From: Marivita lacus
Lineage (GTDB): Bacteria > Pseudomonadota > Alphaproteobacteria > Rhodobacterales > Rhodobacteraceae
Assembly (NCBI RefSeq): GCF_014637725.1
Contig: NZ_BMFC01000001.1
Coordinates: 904,186-968,185 of the forward strand
Reading direction: 5' to 3'
Length of the DNA: 64,000 bases
A program made the translations under genes and the position numbers. The notes below the pieces were generated by a model, which searched no databases, was not told the origin of the DNA, and saw only the letters and a list, made by a program, of their open reading frames with translations. This document shows, in pieces, positions 36,282 through 45,448 of this stretch; the first letter of the stretch is position 1, and each line of letters opens with the position of its first letter.

Positions 36282-37931
36282 ATGAGCGAACACACGCGCG
36301 AAGCGATGGAATACGACGTTGTCATCGTCGGCGCAGGCCCTGCAGGCCTGTCCGCCGCGATCCGGTTGAAACAGTTGGACGCAGACCTGAACGTCGTGGT
36401 TCTTGAAAAGGGCTCCGAAGTCGGCGCGCATATCCTGTCGGGCGCGGTGCTTGATCCCTCCGGTCTCGATGCGCTGATCCCCGACTGGAAGCAAAAGGGT
36501 GCGCCCCTCAACGTGCCGGTGACCGAGGACCGGTTCTACCTGCTGGGCGAGGCGGGCAAGATCCGCATTCCCAACTGGCCGATGCCGCCGCTGATGAACA
36601 ACCACGGCAATTATATCGTGTCGATGGGCAATGTCTGCCGCTGGATGGCCGAACAGGCCGAGGAACTGGGCGTCGAGGTTTTTCCGGGCATGTCCTGCTC
36701 CGAGATCGTCTATGGCGACAACGGCGAGGTCAAAGGCGTGGTCGCGGGCGAATTCGGCCGCCAATCCGATGGCACGCCCGGCCCGGGTTATGAGCCGGGG
36801 ATGGAACTTTTAGGAAAATACGTGTTCCTGAGTGAAGGCGTGCGCGGAAATCTCGCCAAGGAAGTCATCGAGAAATTTGACCTCTCGAAAGGCAAGGAGC
36901 CGCAGAAATTCGGCCTTGGCATGAAGGAAATCTGGGAGATCGACCCCGAGAAGCACAAGGCCGGGTCTGTCACCCACACGATGGGCTGGCCGCTTGGCAG
37001 CAACGCGGGCGGTGGGTCGTTCATTTACCACCTCGACAACAACCAGGTCTATGTCGGCTTCGTTGTGCACCTGAACTACGAGAACCCGCACCTGTATCCC
37101 TACATGGAATTCCAGCGCTTCAAGCACCATCCGATGGTGGCCGAGCTGCTCAAGGGCGGCAAGCGCGTGGCCTATGGCGCGCGGGCGATTTCCGAAGGCG
37201 GATACCAGTCGATGCCCAAGATGGTCGCACCCGGAGTGGCGCTGCTGGGCTGTTCGGTCGGCATGGTCAACGTGCCGCGCATCAAGGGCAACCACAACGC
37301 GATGCTGTCGGGCAAGGCTGCGGCCGAAGCCGCCTATGCCGCCATTCAGGACGGGCGCGCATCGGACGAGCTGTCTGCGTATGAAACCGATGTGCGCGAG
37401 GGCGCAATCGGGGCTGACCTCAAGAAGGTGCGCAACGTCAAACCGCTCTGGTCGAAATACGGTCTGACCGCGTCGCTGACGCTGGGCGGGTTCGACATGT
37501 GGACCAACAGCATCGGATTCTCGCTCTTCGGCACCATCGGACATGGCAAGACGGATGCGGCCGCAACCGGCGAAGCGAAGAACTTCAAGCCGATCGACTA
37601 CCCCAGGCCTGATGGCAAGCTGTCATTTGACCGTCTGACCAACGTGTCATTTTCCGCGACCAACCACGAGGAAAGCCAGCCGCCGCATCTCAAGTTGAAG
37701 GATCCGTCGATTCCCGTGGCGATCAACCTGCCGAAATATGGCGGGCCATCGGCGCGGTATTGCCCGGCGGGTGTCTATGAATTCATCAAGGATGAAAACG
37801 GCGATGACCAGTTCGTGATCAATTTCCAGAACTGCGTTCATTGCAAAACCTGCGATATCAAGGACCCGAGCCAGAATATCAACTGGACGGTGCCGCAGGG
37901 CGGGGACGGTCCGAACTACCCCAATATGTAA
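36282..37931 (+). CDS. Electron transfer flavoprotein-ubiquinone oxidoreductase
   Basis: 549 residues from the ATG preceded by AGGAAAG; the frame's earlier ATG is not preferred. FAD-binding VIVGAGPAGLSAAIRL near the N-terminus, a central ubiquinone-binding region, and a C-terminal 4Fe-4S domain (CPAGVYEF, FQNCVHCKTCDI with four cysteines). It passes electrons from reduced ETF (fed by acyl-CoA and other dehydrogenases) to ubiquinone at the inner membrane. A strong terminator follows. Confidence 0.97.
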   Translation: MSEHTREAMEYDVVIVGAGPAGLSAAIRLKQLDADLNVVVLEKGSEVGAHILSGAVLDPSGLDALIPDWKQKGAPLNVPVTEDRFYLLGEAGKIRIPNWPMPPLMNNHGNYIVSMGNVCRWMAEQAEELGVEVFPGMSCSEIVYGDNGEVKGVVAGEFGRQSDGTPGPGYEPGMELLGKYVFLSEGVRGNLAKEVIEKFDLSKGKEPQKFGLGMKEIWEIDPEKHKAGSVTHTMGWPLGSNAGGGSFIYHLDNNQVYVGFVVHLNYENPHLYPYMEFQRFKHHPMVAELLKGGKRVAYGARAISEGGYQSMPKMVAPGVALLGCSVGMVNVPRIKGNHNAMLSGKAAAEAAYAAIQDGRASDELSAYETDVREGAIGADLKKVRNVKPLWSKYGLTASLTLGGFDMWTNSIGFSLFGTIGHGKTDAAATGEAKNFKPIDYPRPDGKLSFDRLTNVSFSATNHEESQPPHLKLKDPSIPVAINLPKYGGPSARYCPAGVYEFIKDENGDDQFVINFQNCVHCKTCDIKDPSQNINWTVPQGGDGPNYPNM

Positions 37932-37937
37932 AGCGTC

Positions 37938-37963
37938 AAGGCCGGGCCAGTGCCCGGCCTTTT
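37938..37963 (+). terminator. Rho-independent terminator after ETF-QO gene
   Basis: Perfect 10-bp stem AAGGCCGGGC/GCCCGGCCTT with loop CAGT and trailing T residues, 6 nt past the stop codon. Confidence 0.92.
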
Positions 37964-38030
37964 GCGTTGGTTGCGTGCGGTCAAGCGGCGCGCTACGCTT
38001 TGCGAAATTCACCTTTTCAAGGAGAAGAAA

Positions 38031-39758
38031 ATGGCGCAGTCGAGCATGAAGCGGCTTTTGGGATCGGCAGCGCTGGCGCTTTGCCTCCTGTCACCGGGCG
38101 GTGCGATCGCGAGCAGCCTGTCGGGCAATTACCTTGCCGGGCGGCAAGCCAGCTTTGACGGCGACATTCAGGCTGCAGCGACCTATTACGGGCAGGCGGT
38201 CATGCGTGATCCGCAGAACCCGTCGATCCTCGAACGCGCGGCTCTTGCCGAGATTTCGCTGGGCGACGTGGACCGCGCTGCTGCCCTTGCGACCAAGCTG
38301 GTGAATGACGGGCATCGCAGTCAGGTTGCGCATATGGCGATTGTCGCACAGCTGGCGGCAGCCGAGGAATACGATGACCTGATTGCCCGGATCGACGATG
38401 ACCGTGGCGTTGGCCCGCTGGTCGACGGCCTGCTGACCGCATGGTCGCAACTTGGCGTGGGTGACATGTCGGCGGCGCTTGTGCAGTTCGATGAACTGGC
38501 CACGGAGCAGGGTCTGCGCAACTTTGCGCTCTATCACAAGGCACTCGCGCTGGCGTCGGTGGGCGATTTCGAAGGCGCTGCCGGAATTCTCGAAGATGCG
38601 GGAACAGGCGGGATGCAACTGACCCGACGGGGCGTGATGGCCCATGCCGTGGTCCTGAGCCAGCTGAACCGTAATGCCGATGCGCTGACCCTGATCGAGA
38701 CCGCTTTCGGCAGCGATCTCGATCCCGGCCTGACCCAGATGCGCGATGCGCTCACGGCGGGCGAGGCGATCCCCTTTACCCATATCCGCGGCCCGCGCGA
38801 TGGTCTGGCCGAGGTGTTCTACACACTTGCCGCAGCGCTGGCGAGCGAGGCCAACGACGAGTTCACGCTGCTCTACACCCGCATCGCGGAACATTTGCGC
38901 CCCGGTCACATCGACGCGATTCTGCTGACGGCCAGCCTTCTGGACGAGATGGGCCAGTCCGATCTGGCGGTCAAAGCCTATGCCCAAGTGCCGCAGGACG
39001 ATCCGGCCTTCCACGCCGCCGAACTTGGCCGTGCCGCCGCGTTGCGCGACAGCGACAAGGTGGATGCCGCCGTCGAGGTGCTGCAACGTCTGGCCACGAC
39101 CCATGGCGACCAGCCCATCGTGCATTCGACGCTGGGCGACACGATGCGCCAGCTGGAACGCTACCAAGAGGCGATCGACGCTTACACGCAGGCGCTCGGC
39201 CTGTTCGAGGTAGAGACGCAGCGCCAGTGGTTCCTGCATTATGCGCGCGCCATCAGCTATGAACGGCTTGACCGCTGGGACGAGGCGGAGGCTGATTTCC
39301 GCGCGGCTTTGGAGCTGAACCCGGAGCAGCCGCAGGTGTTGAACTACCTAGGCTACTCGCTGGTCGAAAAGCAGATGAAGCTGGACGAGGCGCTCGACAT
39401 GATCGAACGCGCCGCCGCGGCCCGCCCCGACAGTGGCTACATCATCGACAGCCTTGGCTGGGTTCTGTACCGGCTTGGCCGCTATGACGAGGCGGTGGGT
39501 CACATGGAACGCGCCGCCGAACTCATGCCGGTCGATCCCATCGTGAATGACCATCTGGGTGACGTCTATTGGGCAGTCGGCCGCAAGACCGAGGCGCGGT
39601 TCCAATGGCGTCGGGCGCTGTCCTTTGCGGTCTATGGCACGACCGCCGAAGATGTGAATGCCGACCGCATCCGCGCCAAGCTGGAGGTTGGTCTGGATCA
39701 GGTGCTGGCCGAGGAAGGCGCACCGCCGTTGCAAGTGGCAAATGACAGCAGCGACTGA
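38031..39758 (+). CDS. Tetratricopeptide repeat protein with signal peptide
   Basis: 575 residues from the ATG with AAGGAGAAG upstream. Signal peptide about residues 1-28 (LLGSAALALCLLSPGGAIAS). The rest is a series of TPR helices, clearest in GDIQAAATYYGQAVMRDPQN, ERYQEAIDAYTQALGLFE, DRWDEAEADFRAALELNPEQ and GRYDEAVGHMERAAELMPVD. TPR arrays act as protein-interaction scaffolds; the periplasmic or envelope site suggests a role in an envelope complex. It overlaps ispE by 17 nt, the usual roseobacter order. Confidence 0.9.
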   Translation: MAQSSMKRLLGSAALALCLLSPGGAIASSLSGNYLAGRQASFDGDIQAAATYYGQAVMRDPQNPSILERAALAEISLGDVDRAAALATKLVNDGHRSQVAHMAIVAQLAAAEEYDDLIARIDDDRGVGPLVDGLLTAWSQLGVGDMSAALVQFDELATEQGLRNFALYHKALALASVGDFEGAAGILEDAGTGGMQLTRRGVMAHAVVLSQLNRNADALTLIETAFGSDLDPGLTQMRDALTAGEAIPFTHIRGPRDGLAEVFYTLAAALASEANDEFTLLYTRIAEHLRPGHIDAILLTASLLDEMGQSDLAVKAYAQVPQDDPAFHAAELGRAAALRDSDKVDAAVEVLQRLATTHGDQPIVHSTLGDTMRQLERYQEAIDAYTQALGLFEVETQRQWFLHYARAISYERLDRWDEAEADFRAALELNPEQPQVLNYLGYSLVEKQMKLDEALDMIERAAAARPDSGYIIDSLGWVLYRLGRYDEAVGHMERAAELMPVDPIVNDHLGDVYWAVGRKTEARFQWRRALSFAVYGTTAEDVNADRIRAKLEVGLDQVLAEEGAPPLQVANDSSD

Positions 39759-40545
39759 ATTCGCACCGGCCAAGATCAACCTGGCCCTGCATGTCATCGG
39801 CCAGCAGGCAGACGGCTATCACCTGCTGGATTCGCTCGTGGTTTTTGCGGATGTGGGGGATTCTCTGTCGATCACTGCGGCAGACAGCATGTCCCTGACG
39901 GTCGATGGCCCCTTCGCCAAGGGTGTTCCAGAGGACGCGCGAAACCTTGTCTGGAAAGCGGTCGAGCAGTCTGGCACCACGGCGCGGATCACCTTGACCA
40001 AGAACCTGCCCCATGGGGCGGGGATCGGCGGTGGATCGTCCGATGCCGCAGCTGCCTTGCGCGCGGTCACCCGCCCCGATCTGGCTTTGGGCCTCGGGGC
40101 TGATGTGCCTGTGTGCCTGAACTCCCGTCCGCAGCGGATGCAGGGGATCGGCGATGTCCTGAGCGATGTGCCGGACTGCCCGTCCTTCTGGATGGTGCTG
40201 GTCAACCCCAAGGCGCATGTGCCGACGGTGGATGTGTTCAAGGCGCTGGCGACCAAGGTCAATCCCGCGATGGAGCCGTTTCCGTCGGAGGGTGACTGGC
40301 TGGCTTGGCTGGCCGCGCAGCGCAACGATCTGCAGCGCGCTGCGATGCACTATGCCCCGGTGATCGCCGAGGCGCTTGGCGCGCTGGACGATGCACTGCT
40401 GACGCGGATGTCCGGGTCAGGATCGACCTGTTTCGGGATTTATCCGGATCGCGACGCCGCTCATGCTGCCGAGGCGCGCATAGCGAACGCACACACCGAT
40501 TGGTGGATCGTTGCAACCCGAACACGTGGCGCAGACCCTAGTTGA
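39742..40545 (+). CDS. ispE: 4-diphosphocytidyl-2-C-methyl-D-erythritol kinase
   Basis: 267 residues, start ATG inside the TPR gene's end (17-nt overlap). Begins TEFAPAKINLALHVIG, and LPHGAGIGGGSSDAAAALRA is the GHMP-kinase ATP loop. It phosphorylates CDP-methylerythritol in the non-mevalonate isoprenoid pathway. Its stop overlaps by 8 nt the end of the convergent polyprenyl synthase gene, another isoprenoid enzyme. Confidence 0.95.
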   Translation: MTAATEFAPAKINLALHVIGQQADGYHLLDSLVVFADVGDSLSITAADSMSLTVDGPFAKGVPEDARNLVWKAVEQSGTTARITLTKNLPHGAGIGGGSSDAAAALRAVTRPDLALGLGADVPVCLNSRPQRMQGIGDVLSDVPDCPSFWMVLVNPKAHVPTVDVFKALATKVNPAMEPFPSEGDWLAWLAAQRNDLQRAAMHYAPVIAEALGALDDALLTRMSGSGSTCFGIYPDRDAAHAAEARIANAHTDWWIVATRTRGADPS

Positions 40546-41536
40546 CCCGTGCCACCACGTAATCGGCCAGATCGTCCAGCATGCCGCGGATCGGATGTTC
40601 GGGGAGGGTGGCCAATGCGGCGCGTGCCTTGGCGATCCAGTCGTTCGCCTCGGCCCGTGTCGCCTCGAGCGTGCCGTGCTTGTTCAAAAGCCCGATCGCG
40701 TGCTCGAGATCGCCGTCTTCCTGACGGCCCTTCTCGATCGTGCGCTTCCAGAACGCGCGTTCCTCGTCGTCACCCTTGGCCACCGCCTTGATCACCGGCA
40801 GGGTCAGCTTGCGCTCGCGGAAATCGTCGCCCACGTTCTTGCCCGTGGCGTCCGAACCCCAGTAATCCAGCAGGTCATCAACGATCTGGAACGCGATCCC
40901 CAGAGCATCTCCATAGTCGAAAAGCGCCTTGATCTTGGCCTCGTCCATGTCGGCAATCACGCCGCCCACCTCGGTCGCCGCCGAAAACAGAGCTGCTGTC
41001 TTGCCGCGCACCACTTGCAGGTAGATGTCTTCGGTCGTGCGCAGATCCTGCGCGGCTGTCATCTGCAACACTTCGCCCTCGGCAATCGTCGCCGCCGCGT
41101 CGGACAGGATGCGCAGCACGCGAATGTTGTTGGTCTCGGTCATCAACTGGAACGACCGCGCGAACAGATAATCGCCGACCAGCACGCTCGACTTGTTGTC
41201 CCAGAGCAGGTTCGCCGTCGGCCGCCCGCGCCGCTTTTCGCTTTCATCGACCACATCGTCATGCAGCAGCGTCGCGGTGTGGATGAATTCGACCGTCGCG
41301 GCCAGCTTGACGTGGTTGTCACCCTCGTAGCCACACATCCGCGCTGCCGCCAGCGTCAGCATCGGGCGCAACCGCTTGCCTCCCGCTTCGACCAGATGCG
41401 CGGTCACCTCGGGGATGCGCGGTGCGTGTTTCGACGCCATCCGCGTGTGGATCAGCGCGTTCACCTCTACCATGTCTTCCGACAGGATTTCTGCCAGCCG
41501 GTCATGCGGTTTTTGACTTGGTTTATCCAACATCAT
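40538..41536 (-). CDS. Polyprenyl diphosphate synthase
   Basis: 332 residues from the ATG six nt after AAGGA; ATGs at 41563 and 41542 are also in frame. Both aspartate-rich motifs are present: LLHDDVVDESEKRRGRPT (first, D-D-x-x-D) and FQIVDDLLDYWG (second). It extends isoprenyl diphosphate chains, here most likely the ubiquinone side chain (octaprenyl or decaprenyl); chain length cannot be read. Divergent from the DUF2007-type gene. Confidence 0.94.
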   Translation of the reverse strand: MMLDKPSQKPHDRLAEILSEDMVEVNALIHTRMASKHAPRIPEVTAHLVEAGGKRLRPMLTLAAARMCGYEGDNHVKLAATVEFIHTATLLHDDVVDESEKRRGRPTANLLWDNKSSVLVGDYLFARSFQLMTETNNIRVLRILSDAAATIAEGEVLQMTAAQDLRTTEDIYLQVVRGKTAALFSAATEVGGVIADMDEAKIKALFDYGDALGIAFQIVDDLLDYWGSDATGKNVGDDFRERKLTLPVIKAVAKGDDEERAFWKRTIEKGRQEDGDLEHAIGLLNKHGTLEATRAEANDWIAKARAALATLPEHPIRGMLDDLADYVVARVN

Positions 41537-41592
41537 CACCATTCCTTCAGGAAGGCTCGACAAATCGGGCCGGGTGTTCCTACATCATCGTC

Positions 41593-41808
41593 ATGGAAGA
41601 GCTTTTGCGCACCAATGACATCACATTGATACCGCTCGCCCGAGCCGTGCTTGAGGACGAGGGTATAGACAGCTTTGAATTGGACGTAAACATGAGCGTC
41701 CTCGAAGGCTCGATCGGAATTCTGCCGCGCCGTCTGATGGTGCGCAGCGATGAACTTGACGATGCAAGACGTGTTCTGCGCGAATACGGTGTCAAGTTTG
41801 AGGGCTGA
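41593..41808 (+). CDS. DUF2007-type small protein
   Basis: 71 residues starting MEELLRTNDITLIPLARAVL. The pattern (short beta-alpha-beta with LEDEGIDSFELDVNMS and RLMVRSDELDDARRVLREYG) matches the DUF2007 'putative signal transducing' family. Function unproven. Its 3' end overlaps the next methyltransferase frame by up to 59 nt, depending on that gene's start. Confidence 0.8.
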   Translation: MEELLRTNDITLIPLARAVLEDEGIDSFELDVNMSVLEGSIGILPRRLMVRSDELDDARRVLREYGVKFEG

Positions 41809-42604
41809 GCCGTTTGCAGCAGAGGACCTGACCCGCAATGATTTCCTGGGCGGGGCAGTGCGGTTGTGGCAACCGAAAGACGGCTACCGCGCCGGGGTCG
41901 ATCCCGTTCTGCTGGCCGCTTCGATCCCCGCACAGCCCGGACAAACCGTGCTCGAACTGGGTTGTGGAGGTGGGGCCGCGCTGGCCTGTCTGGCAACGCG
42001 GGTGCGCGGCGTCACCTGCGCCGGGGTCGAGAAACAGCCCGCCTATGCCGATCTCGCGCAGCGCAACCTTGATGACAACGGCCTGACGGGTGTGGTGCAT
42101 TGCGCTGATCTTGCGGCCTTGCCCGAGGCCGTCAAATCGCAGCGCTTTGACCATGTGATCGCGAATCCCCCATATTTCGAGGACTTCCGAGCCGTAGCCC
42201 CCCGGTCGCAGGATCGCGCAGTGTCGCGTTCCGGGGCACTGCCGTTGGAGACATGGGTCAGCGTTGCGTCCAGGCGGCTCAAGCCCGGAGGCGTGGCCAC
42301 CTTCATTCAGCGCGCCGATCGGTTACCTGAATTGATGAGCGCATTTTTCGCTTGTCTGGGCGCGCTGGAATTGTGGCCGATCCACCCGCGCAGTGCGCGA
42401 CCGGCGCGCCTTGTCCTGTTGCGGGGGCGAAAGGAACGGCGCGCGGCGTTCATCGCTCATCCGCCACTTGTGCTGCACTGCGGCGAAACCCACGAAAAGG
42501 ATGGTGATTCGTACACCGAAACGGTGTCAAAGGTCCTCAGGACGCCCAAGCCGTTGCCGTTTCCCGAGCGAATGCCTCAGGTTAACCGGCCTGCCCGGCG
42601 ATAA
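41750..42604 (+). CDS. SAM-dependent methyltransferase, tRNA1(Val) m6A-type
   Basis: Up to 284 residues. VLELGCGGGAALACLA is the SAM-binding motif and VIANPPYFEDF the N-P-P-Y motif of adenine-N6 methyltransferases (TrmN6/YfiC relatives). The start is uncertain: the first ATG at 41750 overlaps the previous gene by 59 nt, and GTG 41789 or TTG 41798 are possible alternatives nearer the usual N-terminus (RAEPFAAEDLTRNDFLGG). Proposed target is A37 of tRNA-Val, by family inference. Confidence 0.85.
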   Translation: MNLTMQDVFCANTVSSLRAEPFAAEDLTRNDFLGGAVRLWQPKDGYRAGVDPVLLAASIPAQPGQTVLELGCGGGAALACLATRVRGVTCAGVEKQPAYADLAQRNLDDNGLTGVVHCADLAALPEAVKSQRFDHVIANPPYFEDFRAVAPRSQDRAVSRSGALPLETWVSVASRRLKPGGVATFIQRADRLPELMSAFFACLGALELWPIHPRSARPARLVLLRGRKERRAAFIAHPPLVLHCGETHEKDGDSYTETVSKVLRTPKPLPFPERMPQVNRPARR

Positions 42605-42685
42605 TTTACCAACCGTGCGGCTGCAGCGTGACAGAATTGTAAAACTGTGGTCGACTGAAGATCCAAGCAGTCACAGGAGGACTTC

Positions 42686-42847
42686 ATGAGCTTGACTTCA
42701 CATCTACAGGAACTGAAGCGAAAGCACAAAACCCTGTCTGAAGAGGTCGAACAGGCCCAACGCGCGCCAGGTATCGATGACCTGACCGTTGCTTCGATGA
42801 AAAAGCAGAAACTCCGTCTCAAGGAAGAGATTGAACGCCTCTCCTGA
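42686..42847 (+). CDS. DUF465/YdcH-type small protein
   Basis: 53 residues with ACAGGAGG upstream. Sequence is a helical hairpin (LTSHLQELKRKHKTLSEEVE then SMKKQKLRLKEEIERLS) typical of the YdcH/DUF465 family. Role unknown. A terminator hairpin follows 9 nt after its stop, and the next gene converges. Confidence 0.88.
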   Translation: MSLTSHLQELKRKHKTLSEEVEQAQRAPGIDDLTVASMKKQKLRLKEEIERLS

Positions 42848-42856
42848 TCAACATTG

Positions 42857-42881
42857 GCCCGGGTCTCCCCCCGGGCTTTTT
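42857..42881 (+). terminator. Terminator after DUF465 gene
   Basis: 7-bp stem GCCCGGG/CCCGGGC with T run TTTTT. Since the next gene converges it may serve both directions. Confidence 0.88.
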
Positions 42882-43477
42882 CATGTCCGGAAATCCTGAA
42901 CAGCAGTCACTTCGGATTGCACCAATTCATGCCCGCCCGGATGCCAGTGCTCGGTCACTTCGGCATTTTGCGCGCGCAGATAATCCAACAGCGATTGCGT
43001 CAAGGGCGCCGGGCAGATCGGATCGCGTTCTCCGGCCGTGATAAGCCAGCGTGTCTGCGCCAATCCCGGTTGCGGTGCTGGTGTCCACGGAATCAACGGA
43101 TGCATTGCGATCACATCGGTGAAGAGGTCCGGCTGGTCAAAGGCTATCGCCGCCGCGATGTTCGCGCCGTTGGAATAGCCAAGGGCGAACACGCGCGTCG
43201 CGCCGGTGGCGGTGATTCGTGACCGGATTAAACCGGCCATTGCGTCACGACGCTTGGCCAGATCTTCCATGTCATACACGCCTTCGCCGGTGCGCCGGAA
43301 ATAGCGTGCCATGCCATGTTCCGACACGTCCCCGCGCGGCGACACGACATGTGCGCCCGGCCAAAGCTGTTCGGCCAGTCCGTGAAACTGATGTTCGTCA
43401 CCGCCAGTGCCGTGAAATGTAAACACCAAGGGCGCGCCCGGCACGCCCTTGGTTTCGCGCAGGATGTAGTCAGTCAA
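42881..43477 (-). CDS. Carboxylesterase/phospholipase-type hydrolase, MhqD-like
   Basis: 198 residues from a TTG that lies inside the last codons of the preceding dioxygenase gene (8-nt overlap), giving LTDYILRETKGV. FHGTGGDEHQ is the oxyanion loop, ALGYSNGANIA the nucleophile elbow, and GERDPICP plus HPGGHEL supply Asp and His. Resemblance to Bacillus MhqD (HGTGG, RFFRR, GYSNGANIA order) is strong. MhqD works with the ring-cleaving dioxygenase MhqO in quinone/hydroquinone detoxification, exactly the neighbour here. A longer frame to 43621 is an artefact inside the dioxygenase gene. Confidence 0.87.
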   Translation of the reverse strand: MTDYILRETKGVPGAPLVFTFHGTGGDEHQFHGLAEQLWPGAHVVSPRGDVSEHGMARYFRRTGEGVYDMEDLAKRRDAMAGLIRSRITATGATRVFALGYSNGANIAAAIAFDQPDLFTDVIAMHPLIPWTPAPQPGLAQTRWLITAGERDPICPAPLTQSLLDYLRAQNAEVTEHWHPGGHELVQSEVTAVQDFRT

Positions 43478-44402
43478 CGATCGGCTCCAGGTATTTTTCC
43501 TCAAGCACCTTGCGGAGGTGTTCATGCTGCGACGGCAGCTTGAGCGCTTCGCCAAGATGCGCCGTGTCCTCGTCCCGGTCAAAGCCGGGCTCGTTGGTCG
43601 CCACTTCGAACAGAACGCCACCCGGCGTGCGGAAATAGATCGCGTAGAAGTAATCGCGGTCGATCACAGGCGTGACCTGATACCCCGTGTCCATCAGCGC
43701 GCGGCGCACCTCGAGCTGTTTTTCGCGGTTGTCCACGGAAAAGGCGATGTGGTGCACCGACCCCGCGCCTTGATCCGCGCCAGTTCCACTGACCTCGGTG
43801 ATGTCGATCACGTTCGCCTCATTGCCGCCGGGTACTTGAAAGCGGGTGACATTGTCCTGCTGGTCCAGTTTTTCATAGCCCATGAAGCGCAGCAGTTCCG
43901 CACTGGCAGCAACATCGCGCAGGCGCATGTCGGCGCTGTGAAAGCCCCTGATCGCGGCGTCGGCGGGAACGCCGTTTTCGGTCCAGGGCGCGCGGGTATC
44001 ACCGTCGGTTTCCACAAGGACAAAGCCGTCGCCATCCGGCCCGTCAAAGCGCAGGCGGTTTTCGCCGAATGTGGTCTCGGCCTTGAGATTCTTCACGTCG
44101 AACGTCGCAAGCCGGTCCTGCCAGTAGGGCAGGCTGCCCTTGGGCACGGCAAACCCGGTGATCCCGACCTCACCCGTGCCGGGCCGACCCCGACGCGCGT
44201 TCGGAAAGGGGAAATAGGTCATGACAGTGCCGGGCGTGCCCGCCTCGTCGCCATAATAAAGGTGATACACTTCGGGAGCGTCGAAATTGACGGTCTTCTT
44301 GATGCGGCGCAGCCCAAGCGTCTTGGTGAAGAAATCGTTGTTCGATTGTGCACCGCTGGCGATCGAGGTTACATGGTGCAGTCCGTTGATCTGGTTGATC
44401 AT
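43470..44402 (-). CDS. Ring-cleaving dioxygenase (VOC family), MhqO-like
   Basis: 310 residues from the ATG giving MINQINGLHHVTSIASG, with GGGAG upstream. Two-domain vicinal-oxygen-chelate fold with metal-ligand candidates His in GLHHVTS, His in SVHHIAFSV and Glu in GVLFEVATNEPG. Such enzymes (MhqO/LinE-like) cleave hydroquinones or catechol-type rings. Coupled to the MhqD-like hydrolase. A perfect 6-bp-arm dyad at 44424 lies 22 nt upstream and may be an operator. Confidence 0.88.
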   Translation of the reverse strand: MINQINGLHHVTSIASGAQSNNDFFTKTLGLRRIKKTVNFDAPEVYHLYYGDEAGTPGTVMTYFPFPNARRGRPGTGEVGITGFAVPKGSLPYWQDRLATFDVKNLKAETTFGENRLRFDGPDGDGFVLVETDGDTRAPWTENGVPADAAIRGFHSADMRLRDVAASAELLRFMGYEKLDQQDNVTRFQVPGGNEANVIDITEVSGTGADQGAGSVHHIAFSVDNREKQLEVRRALMDTGYQVTPVIDRDYFYAIYFRTPGGVLFEVATNEPGFDRDEDTAHLGEALKLPSQHEHLRKVLEEKYLEPIVD

Positions 44403-44423
44403 GTCGGGTCTCCCAAAATACAT

Positions 44424-44441
44424 ATTGTCCGTTTCGACAAT
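44424..44441. promoter_or_regulatory. Inverted repeat upstream of the VOC dioxygenase gene
   Basis: ATTGTC and GACAAT separated by CGTTTC form a perfect dyad about 22 nt before the start codon, in the expected place for a repressor site (MarR, QsrR or LysR type). The regulator is not in the immediate neighbourhood. Confidence 0.4.
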
Positions 44442-44506
44442 TCATTTAGCTGCAAATCAGCGCACATAAATCCCCGTCAGCGCGCCGTTTTTGTGCAAAT
44501 CCGCAC

Positions 44507-45370
44507 TTAACTGTCGCGAGAGGCCATCGCTGCGATCCCCGCGCCGAAACTGATCAGCACCGCCGCCACGAGTAATTGCCACGAGACCTGCGCAATGCCT
44601 GCCGCGATCAGAACCAGCGTCGACAAGAGCGGCGCGGCATAGCTTGCCACGCCCAGCAGTTGGATATCGCCGCGTTTCACGCCGATGTCCCAGACGTAAA
44701 AGGCAAGCCCGACCGGCCCGAGCCCCAATGCAAGAACCGACAGCCACGCGATGTTGCTGTCCGGCCAGACCGTGGTTTCGAACGCCAGATGCGCTGGCAC
44801 CGACAGGATCGCCGTTGCGATGCAATACACGGTCACCACTTCGGTCGGTGTGTCGTCCATTCGGCGCGACAGTACCGAATAGCTGCTCCAGGTCAGCGCG
44901 CAGAACGCGGCAAGGATCAGGCCGGGTGTGGCTGCCGATTCGAGGCTCAATCCGCCGCGCGACACGATCAAAGCCGCACCGCCAAAGGACACCAGTGCGC
45001 CCACGATATGGCCCGTCCGCAGGCGTTCGCCGGGCAACAGTCCGGAAAACAGCACGATGAGCAGTGGCCAGAGATAAGCGATCAGCCCCGCCTCGGCCGG
45101 AGGGGCCAACCGCAGCGCCGAATAGTAAAGCGCGTGATAGCCAAACAGCCCCGCCGTCCCGAAGGCGTAGATCGTCCACGGCACCGGGCGCAGCACCGAA
45201 ACGCGCCCGCGCGCCAGCACCCAGATCACGCCGATGATGCTGGCGATGGTAAAGGTCATCGCGTTGAGCAGGAATGGCGGGACAGGCTCCGACCCCGCCG
45301 TGAACAGCGCGAGCAGCGCCCAAAGCAGGACGGCGACAAATCCGATGCTGGTGGCGGTGTTGCGGGTCAT
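44507..45370 (-). CDS. DMT superfamily (EamA) transporter
   Basis: 287 residues with ten hydrophobic segments in two EamA repeats (IGFVAVLLWALLALFT; GLILAAFCALTWSSYSVLSRR). Central loop FSGLLPGERLRTGHIVGALVSFGGAALI is typical. The YtfF/YdcZ-like carriers export aromatic amino acids or metabolites; substrate here unknown. It lies between the VOC gene and phaB on the minus strand, separated from phaB by a terminator. Confidence 0.9.
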   Translation of the reverse strand: MTRNTATSIGFVAVLLWALLALFTAGSEPVPPFLLNAMTFTIASIIGVIWVLARGRVSVLRPVPWTIYAFGTAGLFGYHALYYSALRLAPPAEAGLIAYLWPLLIVLFSGLLPGERLRTGHIVGALVSFGGAALIVSRGGLSLESAATPGLILAAFCALTWSSYSVLSRRMDDTPTEVVTVYCIATAILSVPAHLAFETTVWPDSNIAWLSVLALGLGPVGLAFYVWDIGVKRGDIQLLGVASYAAPLLSTLVLIAAGIAQVSWQLLVAAVLISFGAGIAAMASRDS

Positions 45371-45398
45371 ATCCCCCGCTAATCCGGGTCACCGCAAA

Positions 45399-45425
45399 AG
45401 AAAAGACCCGCCGAACGGGCGGGCC
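45399..45425 (-). terminator. Terminator after phaB (minus strand)
   Basis: On the minus strand GGCGGG/CCCGCC pairs with a 5-nt loop, followed by TCTTTTCTTTT. Confidence 0.8.
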
Positions 45426-45448
45426 TTCGATGTGCAAGGAATTGCGGC

